Below the pieces are notes generated by a model. It worked only from the letters and a program-made list of their open reading frames with translations. It was not told where the DNA came from and searched no databases. A program made the position numbers and the translations under genes. 64,000 bases of DNA, taken from NCBI GenBank assembly GCA_016801845.1, contig CM028915.1, positions 8,836,501-8,900,500 of the forward strand. Reading direction: 5' to 3'. This DNA is from Polydactylus sextarius (taxonomy: Eukaryota > Chordata > Actinopteri > Polynemidae). This document shows positions 34,611 through 45,564 of this stretch, in pieces (the first letter of the stretch is position 1; each line of letters starts with the position of its first letter).

Positions 34611-34851
34611 GTGGGCTGGTCCTCTATCTGAACTCCATTAGCCCAGTATTAGCCATAGTGACCGTAATGTTCCCCACTTCATTACTCTGTTGCTGGGAGA
34701 AACGCGATGATGGCCTAGAGAGGAGATGAAGGCCAAGGGGTTCAGCATGGCTGGGCAGAGCTCAAGTGTGAACAGAGGAAACGCCCCTTTACCCATTCTA
34801 CAAGTCCCAAATTCCCACCGAAACCCCTAGACGCGTACCAGCCTGTATTCA
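34611..34851 (+). repeat. Duplicated element, copy B
   Basis: Second copy of the element at 33112-33354, same orientation. Its matching landmarks are GTGGGCTGG at 34611-34619, the 23-base identical block at 34738-34760, TCAAGTGTGAAC at 34762-34773 and CCTGTATTCA at 34842-34851. Between identical blocks the copies differ by scattered substitutions and one- to three-base indels, the pattern of an old duplication with constrained cores. Direct tandem orientation suits local duplication. Confidence 0.85.
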
Positions 34852-35099
34852 ATGTGTCCCCTCTCCGATATGGGTCCCTCACACAATAGAATCAGCGGTT
34901 ATGAATAACTCTTTTGATAGTGACCGCTGCCCTTTTAGAAATTAGGAGACTTCGGGAAAATTTAGGAGTAAATAAATTCCTCACGACAACAGATAGCAGT
35001 AAAGCTGTGAAAGACACTGATCCCTTAATATTCATGTATTTACATTCACATCATTCATTCATAGAGAAAGTCTTCAAAGGATGTGTATCTAACCACTCC

Positions 35100-35290
35100 A
35101 ACATGTGCTTGGTACGCTCCAGATTTCGTTACCAACCCCTCCCCTCCTGTTTTTCTAGTAATTCCCAAAGTTATTAGGTCCAATTGCACTAATTGCTGCG
35201 AGGAGTGGCCAGGGCATCTGTAACAGGCTGCCTTTGACAGCAGTGAACTGTGCGTGTGTGGAGAAGTCAGAAACAAGTGGCACTGTCCTG
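35100..35290. promoter_or_regulatory. Candidate conserved non-coding island
   Basis: Repeat-free segment with CAATTGCACTAATTGC near 35181-35198 (two overlapping homeodomain-type cores) and even composition. It begins about 250 bases downstream of duplicated copy B and could belong to the same regulatory cluster. Inferred only. Confidence 0.32.
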
Positions 35291-35514
35291 TAGCTGAACC
35301 CAGGAACTGCTCTTACACATGTCTCACCTTTCATCCTATGACCCCATTATTTCTCCTTCCATAGAAACCTCACCAAACAGAACATGTTTGATTGCCCTAG
35401 CCCTCCGATCTCTCTCCCTCTCATAATGTTATCTTAAGAAATGTGGAAACGATTGAACCTCCATTTGATTTTGGCGGCTGAAATGACTACCATATTGGCG
35501 TCCTCCTTGGATGC

Positions 35515-35554
35515 GTGTGTGTGTGTATATGAGTGTGTGTGTGTGTGTGTGTGT
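35515..35554. repeat. (GT)n microsatellite
   Basis: GT dinucleotides interrupted by ATATGA are seen directly. Two His/Thr-rich minus frames here are repeat artefacts. Confidence 0.93.
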
Positions 35555-35559
35555 GAGAG

Positions 35560-36510
35560 GAGTTCCCCCCAGAGATTTCACTGAGCGATTCCAGGGGTTG
35601 TGTGATCCAGTTCCTCTCATCATGGCAAATTGACCATGTGCACATGACGGCCAGCTGAGTAATCTCCCGACACGTCGGATTTAACACACCACTCCGCAAT
35701 CACAGAAAGAAAAATAACTTTGGGGAAGAAAAGTCATAAATAACCTGGCAGAGAGGGAGCTTCACTCTCTACTTGCCCTCTCAACCTGGTTGAGAAAACA
35801 GTCAATAAGAGCAGAGCCACATAATTTTTGTTGGAGTTATGTGGTCGCAATCATTAGGAGAACCATTATATGCCCGGGGTGTAATAGTAACCTTGAATGT
35901 AGAAAATTGTCAATAGAAGAAGCTAGTTATTTTTGGTAATGAGGGTTACGGTGGCCATTTAAGGTCATGTGGGGGTGTTACTGATACAGCATATAATGTG
36001 AAAATTCAAATTAATTAAAAAATATATATATAACTGTTGCCACAGAAAAGTTCAAATGGTGGACTGATGACAAGCACAATGCTTCCACTGAGGCAAAAAC
36101 ATACATATTGTCTGGATAAAGAGTGAACGAGGAAAAAAGTGGCATTAACTGTTGCCGCACCAGCATCACTTGCGAAATCGAAACCATTAAAAGACAGAGT
36201 AGGAGTAAAAAAAAAATGAGACACTGTGAGAGTGTCAAGAAAATACCAAATGAAAAATAGGAGAAAGACAGACCCAGCCAAAGATTGTCATTCCTCATTG
36301 GCGGTGTGAGCAGGAAATGGTTTGGAGCCAGAAGGATGTAGACCATGTTCTTTAGAAGGGAGGATTACAGTTGGCTCTTGTTTGACAGCGGACTTTTCAT
36401 CACACAGCCACACTGAGCCACTGCTGGGCTCCCAAATCTGTCACCAGACTCGATCAGAAGTGGCCCTCCAAATTGAAAAAGTCTGCTGCCATCAGAAGAG
36501 ATAGGTAGGA
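35560..36510. other. Non-coding stretch, no gene seen
   Basis: Contains minus frames of 111 and 88 codons overlapping in different phases (36011-36346). Their Phe/Leu/Ser-rich translations look hydrophobic, but this follows from a T-rich minus strand, and no family is recognised. Confidence 0.5.
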
Positions 36511-36515
36511 GTGGA

Positions 36516-36528
36516 GGGGGGCGGGGGG
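36516..36528 (+). other. G6-C-G6 tract
   Basis: Two runs of six G separated by a single C, seen directly. Able to form G-rich secondary structure. It lies about 150 bases before a canonical G-quadruplex. Confidence 0.6.
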
Positions 36529-36628
36529 TAGAGGTTAAAATGTGTGCATGAATGTGCACGTTTACCCAATCACAGACCTGTCTAAAAGTGCATTTGTCTG
36601 TGTTAAACACTGTGTACTCAGAAGAGAG

Positions 36629-36692
36629 GTTGGGAGAGATGGAGAGGAGGGGGAGGAGGGAGAGAGAGAGAGAGGGAGGGAGGGAGGGAAGG
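36629..36692. repeat. Purine (GA/GAGG)n tract
   Basis: A run of about 64 bases that is almost entirely purine, with GGAGAGG, GA and GGGA repeat phases. Open frames through it are repeat artefacts. Confidence 0.9.
36674..36688 (+). other. Predicted strong G-quadruplex
   Basis: GGGAGGGAGGGAGGG has four G3 tracts with single-base loops, the arrangement known to give very stable parallel quadruplexes. It forms the 3' end of the purine tract and lies directly upstream of a CCAAT-rich block. Confidence 0.75.
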
Positions 36693-36729
36693 TGGTTGAA
36701 GGGTTTAGGGGGAAAAATGTGGTCATCAA

Positions 36730-36990
36730 TTGCTGGCAGCAGATCCAGGGAGAAGATTATTGGACGGTAACCCAGCGGCAGATGTCTGATGAGTGTCTAT
36801 TAACCTGCTTCCTACATCTCGTAGGCCATGTCACTGATGAATTCAGACCAGGAGGCCTTGTCCCGCCCAATAGGAGGGGTCGGTAATCCCTCTCCAGGAA
36901 ATAGCTGCCAGAGACTTCAGGGCCTGATTGGCTGTATCTGTGCTGCTCTGGCACAGCTGACAGGAGAGGGATGCTATTGAGGAGATATGA
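36730..36990. promoter_or_regulatory. Candidate regulatory block with three CCAAT boxes
   Basis: ATTGG at 36759-36763, CCAAT at 36868-36872 (in a CCCGCCCAATAGGAGGGG context) and GATTGG at 36926-36931 are NF-Y-type motifs within about 175 bases. The block also has CpGs and CAGCTGACAGG. A G-quadruplex lies just upstream. This could be an enhancer or a TATA-less promoter of an unseen transcript. A 114-codon plus frame ends inside the block but begins in the purine repeat, so it is discounted. Confidence 0.36.
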
Positions 36991-36999
36991 GTCAACCCC

Positions 37000-37895
37000 T
37001 ACTGCTCTCTGTCCATTGCTTCGCTATCATCATATAACTCTGCTCTATTAGCCCTCTTTTCATTTTTTTTCTCCTTCCATATTAACCCTATGTGTTTAGT
37101 TCCTCCCAGCCCCTTTAGTTCTCTCCCCTCCATATCTATTTGCAAATGAATCAATCAATACCTCCCACTTTTACTTCTACCCAAGTTAACCTGACTAAGG
37201 GTGAAATAAGTGGACAGTAAGAAGATCTTGGTCTTGTCTTAGTGACACTGAGAAATTCAAAGGAGCATTAACTCATTGATGCAGCCACTGGAGAAGATCT
37301 TGGTGACAAATCCTTATCACCAGGGTCTTGGCCCTGGCTCATTTGAACCCCATAGATGAGGTCTGGTTATGGGGGTTACTTGACTGTGGTATGGCTCTCT
37401 CTCTAGTTGCCACTGGTTCAAGTCCAACAAATTACTACACGGACACAGCAGAGCCTCTCCCACCTGCTCCCCACCACAGATTCTTACATGGATGTGCCCA
37501 CATTTGAGAGTGGCCGGGATCATTAATAATTCTCTGGGAAAGTGTGTCCCATCACTAGACATATATGGATAAGCAGCATCCTTCAAGCCAATGCAGCTTA
37601 TTTTGGCTATTGTTATTATGCCTGTCTGTAAAAATATACCAAAAACTGTTGATAAGTGATGAGATATCAACTGACACATTTTTCTAAACCTGTTATGGTC
37701 CATTTGGTGTGTTTGTAAAAGAAACCATGTCCCAAAAGGCTTGATGATATATGACTTTGGTATCATCTGCCAACAAGTCATTTTTCTGTCATCGCCTCTT
37801 CGACTTTTGCTTCCCTCCCTTTTCCTTCGAACAGAGCAAAACAAAGACAATTCTGGAGGGAGGCCATATGAAATAAAACTCATGTCCAACCAACC
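37000..37895. other. Non-coding segment holding the longest open frame
   Basis: The minus strand is open for 190 codons (37317-37889), the longest frame in the window. The translation has mixed composition with no domain, signal peptide, transmembrane segment or repeat that I recognise. By a rough estimate from the base composition, a frame this long is expected less than once in 64 kb, but local GC raises the odds. GAAGATCTTGGT occurs twice (37221-37232 and 37293-37304). I do not call a gene. Confidence 0.45.
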
Positions 37896-37899
37896 ATCT

Positions 37900-38320
37900 T
37901 ACTATGCCAGTTAGTTCCCATTAAATGTAAACTAGCAGCCAACTAAGCATGGCCCAGGATAACACGGCTGGCTTGAGTCAGTGTGGAGGGCAGAGAAAGG
38001 GAATAAGGGGAGTGAGACCTCAGGGTCTGCGCTCCACATCTGTTCCTGTATTAAAGGCATATGGGCCGGGCCGGGCTAACCGCTCGTGAGCATGCACGGA
38101 CCCCCGTCCTGAGCCCAATCAGTCTTGATGGGGGTGATGTAATGGACCTGCCTTGGCCTCCCTTGTCCTCTCAAGCACAGTACAACTGCACAATCCTGCA
38201 TAGTAGGCCTGACAACATGCCAGCTCGCTGTCAACACCTGCCCCTCAAACACTGGTGGGATGAAGGGACACATACAGGGGGAGAAAAGGGATGTAGATGA
38301 GCAGAAAAAAGAGAAAGAGA
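37900..38320. other. High-complexity block, possible conserved element
   Basis: Contains GGGCCGGGCCGGGC near 38062, several CpGs, and frames of 79 codons (plus) and 95 codons (minus) in opposite directions over the same bases. No recognisable product. The texture resembles the other candidate islands. Confidence 0.28.
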
Positions 38321-38324
38321 GGGG

Positions 38325-38875
38325 GAAGAAATAAAGGCATGTTTCAAGAAGGTTTGGAGTCACAGAAAGCTGAGGATAAAATAAGAGATAAATGTTGTAG
38401 AAAAAAAATTAATGATAAATGGTTGTAAAGACCCTTGTCCCACCTATCATTTTATTTAAAAAAAAAAGTAATGCTGTTCAACAACAAAAATTGTTAAGCT
38501 TTAATGCATTTGAGTAAATTTCAAGTTCAGCTAAGTTAAGTTTAAGTTCATGCAGGTCTTGATATGAGTCAATATCTCATATATCAAACTACAAGACTCT
38601 GCTGTATTTGTTTTACAGCTTGAAAGACCAGACAGAGAAGGAGAGACAAAAAAAGTGTGGTGTGTGTGGTGTCTGTATGTGTGGCTGTGTAGTAATCCAG
38701 AAGAGGCCTGCTGCTATAACCTCCCTCTGTCAGAAAATTAGGAGACTGTGGAACAACATGTCCCTTCCACATTTATCAGTGACACTGCCAGGCCCGGACC
38801 TGCACAATTGTGTTTTCATCTGCCCCCACAAACGACCATTCATCTTGGCTGTGGTGTAACGGAGGAGAAGTTAAG
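38325..38875. other. Non-coding sequence, TG-rich patch
   Basis: A-rich runs are followed by a GTGTGGT-type patch at about 38655-38690. Frames are at most 83 codons and include the patch. No gene seen. Confidence 0.55.
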
Positions 38876-38879
38876 GTAA

Positions 38880-39135
38880 GGGAACATGATCAAGAGATCC
38901 TAAGCTTTTGGTGGACAGGTATGGTACAGCGAGAAAAGGGTGCCCCGGATGTCTGGCTTGGTTGACCGAGTGTTATCTCGGGGTAGGGGCTTGCAGCTTG
39001 GCTTCACAGAAGGATAAGGTAGTCACTCTGTGGTGACCCAAGAGCTTGTCACAGGGGATGTAATGAGGTCAGATTACAGGCTAGTCCACAAACTGGCTGC
39101 AAAAGGTTGGCCCGTAATCCTCCAGTCATTAAAGG
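38880..39135. promoter_or_regulatory. Candidate conserved non-coding island
   Basis: Repeat-free block of even composition with a short CCGAG/CTCGG inverted repeat (38966-38981) and a CAGTCATTAAAGG end. It has no open frame above 60 codons. Low-confidence inference. Confidence 0.28.
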
Positions 39136-39544
39136 AATGCTTTGTTAAAAGTGGATGGAAGAGAAGGAAAAAAAAAGATGGAGAGAATGAAGAAGAGGGG
39201 GTAATATAAGAGGTGTGTGGGGGAACTCAATAACACTTGATTCAATATGAAAAGCCTCTTGTTGCCACCCAGGAGAAGCTCAACTAGGAAGGATGTGAGG
39301 GAAACCAGCCGAGAGACTCCTACAACCAGGAACAAGACATGCCTTGTTCCGGGTTTAAGGAGCAAACAGATTAAGATGAATTGATGCAAGCTTAGTGACT
39401 TTGGAGAATGGGGGAGAAAAAACGCCCACAGATCAATAAGGCTTAGGAAGCAAGCAACCAAAGACAGAATCTCCACTCGCATTCAAGGGGATAACACTCA
39501 GTGAAGGAAAGGGTCTCAGATCTCATATATCCCTATTTTGTGTG

Positions 39545-39582
39545 TTTTTTTTTTTTTTTGCTAAAAAAAAAAAGAAAAAAAA
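39545..39582. repeat. Poly-T / poly-A inverted homopolymers
   Basis: Fifteen T, a GCT spacer, then A runs broken by single G. The arms are complementary and can fold into a hairpin. It could reflect two opposed retroposed tails or simple slippage. Confidence 0.88.
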
Positions 39583-39589
39583 AAGAGGT

Positions 39590-41075
39590 TTGGGTGTAGA
39601 ATAACAGAATTAACAAATCCGAAGAAACAGAACAAAATAAGATTTTGAACAATACAGTTTCCAGAAACAAAAAACACCATCTTAAATGCTGACATTTACA
39701 GCACACTGGAGCTCAGAACCCTACTTCTGAAACTATGCAAGGCATACTGTAATGTAAAACAGGAACAATAAATCAAATGTTTCTCAATGCATACAGGCTT
39801 TTCTTACAAGTATTTTATCTGTATTTTTTTTTTAGAATTTACATTTATGAGGTTTAAAAATGTAAGCATCAGCAGTACGCACTAAAATAAAGCATATGCA
39901 GATCACACCAAAAGCCTTATTGCTAGCAAGCTAACATACATCCAGTGTCCCACAGTGCACTGTGACAGATCCGTGCTGAAACCAGCCTGGCGGGGCCTGC
40001 GCCCTGATGTTTGCAGAGATCAGAGAGAATCATCTGGGTTAACATGGTAATTATACAGCAAAGCCCTGCTATCTCAGGGCTGGATCTGATACTGTTTTTC
40101 TCCTCTCTAGTCAGAGATCTCAGGCCTCCAGTCACGAGGAGCGACAGCCGTCTTCCAGAGCTAATCCCACAAGAGGTGTTCTACCACTGTCAACTTAATG
40201 AAAATAAACCTGCTGTGAGTGCATGCATTCGATTACACTAAAAAAGAAAAGAAAAAAAAAAAGACATGGAAATCAAAACTTCCATCTTCCTCCCCTGTAG
40301 AGCCCCATGTACTGTGTCAATACTGACAGGCTTAAATGAATGTCAAAATCCTTTTCTTATGTCCTGAATTAATAGCAGATAGATTTATCAGGGATGTAAT
40401 TCATAGTTCATAATTTATTTAACTGATTTAGCTGTACCAGCTGCACCACATACACTGATATGAGTCAGAAAGATGTATACTTTTCTATTTGTTTCTGTAA
40501 TTAACTGTATAATTATACTCCATTGCCATCTGACCTGTTAGCTAAGCTATTCAGATAATATACTAAAAAAAACATGCATGGAGAATGCCGCACCGATTGG
40601 TGACCTCAACATCTGTTGATACAGATCCTATGGATGGTACTGGGCCTAAGTCTAGTGAAACCATTGGCTGAAGCAATTATGAAGAGGCCACCAAGAATAA
40701 CACTGAGCTGCTTTAAATTACCCGGTGAACTACAAGGACAACGTTGTGTTTTGCAGTAGTAGAACATTATAAATAAAGTGCAGCTGACCTTCTGACAGTA
40801 GGGAAATTAGTCTTTTCTTTGATTCTTGTGTGGTGTTAAAAACACAACCTGTTGACCTTCAATTTCAATTCTGTAAAATCACCTGGGATAATATTGTTTC
40901 ATCTTTTAACACAAAGAATGATCAAATATAACAATATTATCACCGTATTCATCACGCTTTTCAGCTAACCAGTAAACCTGTATGGGAAGAAGGAGCGTGG
41001 TATGGCTATGACTGTTATTTCCCCATATGTTTGTTTATGTTTTTCTGTCTTTATTGTATTGTGTATTGTTTCTGT
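39590..41075. other. Non-coding stretch, no gene seen
   Basis: AT-rich sequence with a more even segment at about 39930-40220, where a plus and a minus frame of about 70 codons overlap. No motif cluster or repeat family recognised. Confidence 0.55.
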
Positions 41076-41079
41076 GACC

Positions 41080-41350
41080 GCAGGTGTGCCCTTTAACCCC
41101 AAAGTCATTAGCCTTTTCAGTCTGGGTCTCTAAACTGCACCATGCTGGTGCAATACATGTGCAGAGAAAGAGAGAGACAGAGAGCGGGAAGGGGAAGAAG
41201 GCTCCAGGGCCAATTACAGCCCCAAGAAAACTAAGGGCTATATTTCAATGATTTCTCCAGCTGTGCTGTTTATGAGCTGTGTGCTTAGTCTCTCTGTGAC
41301 CTTCACCTCCACACTTGCCCTCTCTGAGGGAAAACAAGCTAAAATGGCCT
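41080..41350. promoter_or_regulatory. Candidate conserved non-coding island
   Basis: Even-composition block with CAATTACAGCCCC and TTATGAGCTGTG motifs, next to a short GA run. No frame of note. Inferred from texture only. Confidence 0.27.
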
Positions 41351-41639
41351 GATGCTCAATCTTTCATTTCCCCTTGTTTTTCTACTATTTACACTTTTTT
41401 TTTCTTCTGTAGGTTGCTGAAAACATATTGTTTATTTGATTCAGAGCTCTGTTAATATTTGTTATTTCCCAGTTTTTCATGCTGTAGCACTTTTAGTGCC
41501 ACCTTGACATCCTATTGTGCAATGTATGAAATAGCCTTAGATGTAAAAATAAGAAAAAATATGGACTAATCTAAGGCTTAATGGCAAGGTGTGTATCATA
41601 TGTAACCTTTATAACTTTGCTTGTCAGTCAGTTCCCCCA

Positions 41640-41657
41640 CCACACACACACACACAC
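41640..41657. repeat. (CA)n microsatellite
   Basis: Nine CA units seen directly. Confidence 0.9.
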
Positions 41658-41659
41658 TG

Positions 41660-42180
41660 GTGCACACCTATTACGGACCTCATAAGCAGGCACTAGGTAT
41701 CAGTCACTGTGGCCCTTTGACAGGTCTAACCTTCCCAAGCGGCAGGATACACCATCTTCACTGCAATCCTATTGACCAAAGCAATAAGCCATTCTATATG
41801 GTGTATTAAAGTCATTTTCCACATGCTACCTCAGCACGATCCATTGTTCATGCAAGCTCCTGCTGACCATGAAGAGAGGAGGAAGGGGAAGAAAACCGTT
41901 CCCGTGTTCTCTGACAAAATTGCAACACTTTGCACGGTTTACATCATTTAAGGACCAAGTCTTTTGCTAGAAATGTTTTTTTCCTTCTGGACTTAAGAGG
42001 TGCAGTCATTATCACAGTCAGTCATGAGGCAATTTTGGATTATCAAAGGGAGACAGAGGTCCCAAAAATGGCTCAACACTTGGAGGCATATGCCCTGACA
42101 ATCCACAGAACATGTTCCATTTATGTTCTGAATGCAGTCTCCCTTGTCATTGCCCTTAAATTTGCAAGCGAAAAAAAGAT
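41660..42180. other. Unique non-coding sequence, no gene seen
   Basis: A 105-codon plus frame (41930-42247) runs through and past the G run at 42185. No recognisable domain. Confidence 0.5.
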
Positions 42181-42184
42181 AAAA

Positions 42185-42195
42185 GGGGGGGGGGG
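42185..42195. repeat. Poly-G run, 11 bases
   Basis: Eleven G in a row, seen directly. It is the longest G homopolymer in the window and a likely site of sequencing or assembly error. Confidence 0.9.
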
Positions 42196-42199
42196 ATCC

Positions 42200-42700
42200 T
42201 TTGTTGGCAAGCGGTGGCTGTGTAATATGTTGAGGCCATCTGCGTAGTCCAGTGGCTCCAGTGACTCTCCCCTGCTCCCTGTGTCAGAGGTGGTGTTGGA
42301 ACCGCTGTGTACCTCACCCTGGCCTCTGCTGAAATCAGCTCCAGTCCGGGACCATGTGACAAATGATTCCAATCTAGGCTGAGCGCCCTTGACTTGACCC
42401 TGACCGCTGTAGACAATAAGGGCAAGCTCAGTCACTGGAAAAGATGTTCTGCGCTAATAAACCCGAGTGCGGACCAGGGGTAGCAGTGAGCGGAGGCACG
42501 GCTGGGGGTGGACAGGGAGGGGGAGAGTTCAGGTTCTGACCTCTCAGGTGCAGGTTGATAATGAGTCTCCCTGTTTGCTCTGTGAAAATGACCTCAGAGA
42601 GATGAAAGGAGCCAGAGCACAACAAAGAGCCCCATTCTCTGCTCCTCTGAAATGGGATCATTCTTGAGGATTGGCTTATGAATGCACTTTCTATTTCATT
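42200..42700. promoter_or_regulatory. Candidate conserved island, GC-richer
   Basis: A GC-richer, repeat-poor block following the G11 run. It contains CTTGACTTGACCCTGACC near 42389-42406 (TGACC half-sites of nuclear-receptor type) and GGGGGTGGACAGGGAGGGGG near 42505. Minus frames of 104, 95 and 89 codons overlap in different phases, which argues against one real coding frame. Regulatory reading inferred. Confidence 0.33.
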
Positions 42701-42719
42701 GCTTTTAAAGGGCACTTAA

Positions 42720-43175
42720 GCCAAAATACAAACATGTAAAAGTAGTTAGGCTAGATGCTGCCACACAGCCACTGAAACCGAGCACACCTCCTCTCAGACC
42801 CCACACATGCAAACAAAACAGCCAAACACACAAAAAAGCAGATGCGTGCTTGCACACACACATGTAAGCACAAACACATAAACACAAACTGACAATATCC
42901 CAAATCCTGCTTGTGCCTCCCCTTGTCTCCTTAATAAACCCTATAAAATGAGTGTGCTCTTGCCAAGCGTGGTGCCGTAAACATGCCACTCCAGAAAGGT
43001 TCTGGGCATCCCGCTAGTTATGCTAATGAAACCCCCACCCTACTCTGTTTTTCACTCTCTTATCCTGCTGGCACAGCCTTCAGTCTTCCGCAGTACACAA
43101 CTCCATTGTCATCCCCTGCCCCTGTTCTGCTGGCATCAGACTAGATAATACACAGCAAAACGAAGATCCAAGAAC
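42720..43175. other. Non-coding sequence with CA-rich patch
   Basis: CA-rich patches at about 42800-42890 underlie a Cys/Val-rich minus frame (42705-42989), which is an artefact. The remainder is evenly composed unique sequence. Confidence 0.5.
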
Positions 43176-43181
43176 CCTTGT

Positions 43182-43196
43182 AAAAAAAAAAAAAAA
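43182..43196. repeat. Poly-A run, 15 bases
   Basis: Uninterrupted A run seen directly. Confidence 0.92.
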
Positions 43197-43199
43197 TCA

Positions 43200-45520
43200 A
43201 CATGGCAAGAGAATAATATGGTTATTATTTCTTTGAACTCAAAACCAGGCCATTGTTCTTCAACTTAGTGCCCCAATTTGTAGCAAAATATAGTACAAAA
43301 TAAGATTATCTGAACACTGTGCATGCATGGACAACTGATCATAGTGATATAAACAATGTTTCCAAGATAAGCAATAGGAAAAATTCAATTCATATATTCA
43401 TAATATATGGACCAAAGGAACCATCACTTGTCTGTTGGGCTTTGAGTAGTCAGTGCTGTCCACAGCCAGGAAGCAGAGGCAGGACTTCTTGTGGTGCCAA
43501 TTCTGGCACAGTGGAGAGTATCAGCAGGTTCTTTGTCATGGGGACTTTGAAGAACTTAGTGTTGAGAGGGGAAAGTGCTGGGCATGACAGGAACCACTGA
43601 AGTCTGCTGAACTCTGCTGAGTGTCAATATGGAAGCCAGGATTATATCCTCCATCCTTTGGCTCCAAAACACAAAACCCACTTGTCACTGTAGCCCAAAG
43701 TTTTGTTTCTGTGAATCTAAGTGTGAGTAGGTGTGCGAGAATCCGCATTTGTGGGTCTCCAAGGGTGTGTTCATGCATGTGTGCAAGTGTGTGTGTGCTT
43801 TTATGAATCTTCAGGGTGCTGTGTGCATGTGACTTTCTCAGAGTTGTTCGGTAAGCCAAGCCTCTGACATGTGGATTTGTGGCTTGACTGCAGAGGAGTT
43901 TATCACAGATAATTACATAAGAATGTGCTGGAAAAGGAACAAACCATGGACAGTCTGGGCTGGCAGATGCTGAGCCTCGGCCTACACAGTGCCCTGTGCT
44001 CTCTGCTCTTCAGCCCCCACCGGGCCTCTCTAAGCTCGAAATGGCAGCCGAGAAAACAGTGAAAACACTGGAGAGCCCAAATCAGCTTCTCTTTTATTTC
44101 TCACCCTGCAGCCCCCTTACCTCTCTTTCATCCTCCGCACTTTACACACATTGAAGGCAGTGCGGTTTGCTGCACACACAAGTGATACCACTTAAATCTC
44201 GTTACAAAACTGTAAATGACTTACAATTATTTGTCATTATTGGCGTTATTAATTACAAATTAATTACATGCAACTTGTACACATTTTATATTAATAATGT
44301 GTAAAACGCTTTAATTTCCCCCTTGTATTTCTAGTATAAAAATAAACAATGAGATATTTTTGTTCACAGACACTGCTGAATGGGACTGTGATGAGTGGTG
44401 TGACAGATGGAGAAAAAAAACACATTTTTGGGATGGCGAGCATGAAACTACGTAGTGTGGGGAATGTGTTATGACAGCAGAATCTTTTTTACAGGTATCC
44501 ATGAGTCCACTGCAAAGAGTAATTTTAAAGTGTTGACATGTGTGTTCAGTTGTAAGAGTGATACAACAACACTTCTTCAGCAACCAGAAATGGTTGTTAA
44601 TAGTACAAAAGACAAAGCCTTGAGCTGCAGCGCTACCATAAACATATGACTGAACCATCTGTCATCGAGATAAAAAGCAAAGGCTACGCTCTGTTTTGTT
44701 ATAGGCACACTTACTCATACATAACGACTATCACCACAACTAAATTCACTCCTAGTGATGTGCACACTACAGCAGCAGGTGTAGGGCACTGTTGTGGTTT
44801 TAACGGTTTACTCCGTATTATGAAAGGAACCAAGAGCCCAGGGACCATTGAGACGCTGTTTGCCAGGTTCTTCCTCTTCCTCTCCACCATTAGATGGAAA
44901 TGATTTCTGATCACTACCTAGCAGCCACTGAATCGAATGAGTGACCCCAAGGTGAACATGGTACTATATTGCCCTATTGGAGGTTCATTCAGCCATTCAT
45001 CCACTGTAGACATCATTACGTCCATATTTTACAGGTGTCAAAAGTGGTATGGCTATACTGTGCAAGTATGTAGGTCTCTGTGTGTGGGAGAGAAAGAGGA
45101 AAGAATGAGATGAAGTATTAAACAAGGTATACTGCATTTCGCCCTGAAAACTGGAAACAGTTACTTTCTTAATTCATATATTTAATTTATATTCATTTGT
45201 GAGGTGAAGTGTCATAAAGAAGAGAAGCTAATCCTGGATGCACTGCAATATTTTCCTATTTTCAGAGAAAATAATTAATTCTGACCTCTAGACCCCACCA
45301 AAAATGAGAAAAAATAAAAAATCAATGACACCCTGGGATAATCCAAATGTTTTTTTCTTTTTCTTTTTAATGTATCAAATTTCTCGCAAACATACAATAA
45401 TAAGAAATTCACAGACAGAACAGACTGCATGAAATGGTCGTTTATTCCACATGCTGTTGAGATTGCCTTCAGTATGAGTGTGTGTTTACTGCATGTATGG
45501 CGGGAGAGGGCATGTCTCTA
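43200..45520. other. Non-coding stretch, no gene seen
   Basis: Frames up to 115 codons (44311-44658, minus) overlap others in opposite directions and have no recognisable product. The part at about 43900-44150 is more evenly composed and might be conserved. A TG-rich patch lies near 43780-43800. Confidence 0.52.
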
Positions 45521-45528
45521 TCACAGAT

Positions 45529-45529
<1 letters not shown>

Positions 45530-45560
<31 letters not shown>
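45530..45560. repeat. (GT)n microsatellite
   Basis: About 15 perfect GT units seen directly. Confidence 0.95.

Positions 45561-45564
<4 letters not shown>

Noticed and set aside
33023..35005. AGATAGCAATAAAGC (33023) and AGATAGCAGTAAAGC (34991) near the duplicated element
   Set aside because: 14 of 15 identical, but one lies upstream of copy A and the other downstream of copy B, so it does not fit the duplication offset. Could be chance.
36011..36346. 111-codon minus frame with hydrophobic, membrane-like translation
   Set aside because: Hydrophobicity follows from a T-rich minus strand. A second phase is equally open and no family is recognised.
37411..37426. GGTTCAAGTCC, matching a tRNA B box
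   Set aside because: No A box at suitable distance, and the flanking bases give only a three-pair T stem, so no tRNA or tRNA-derived SINE is supported.
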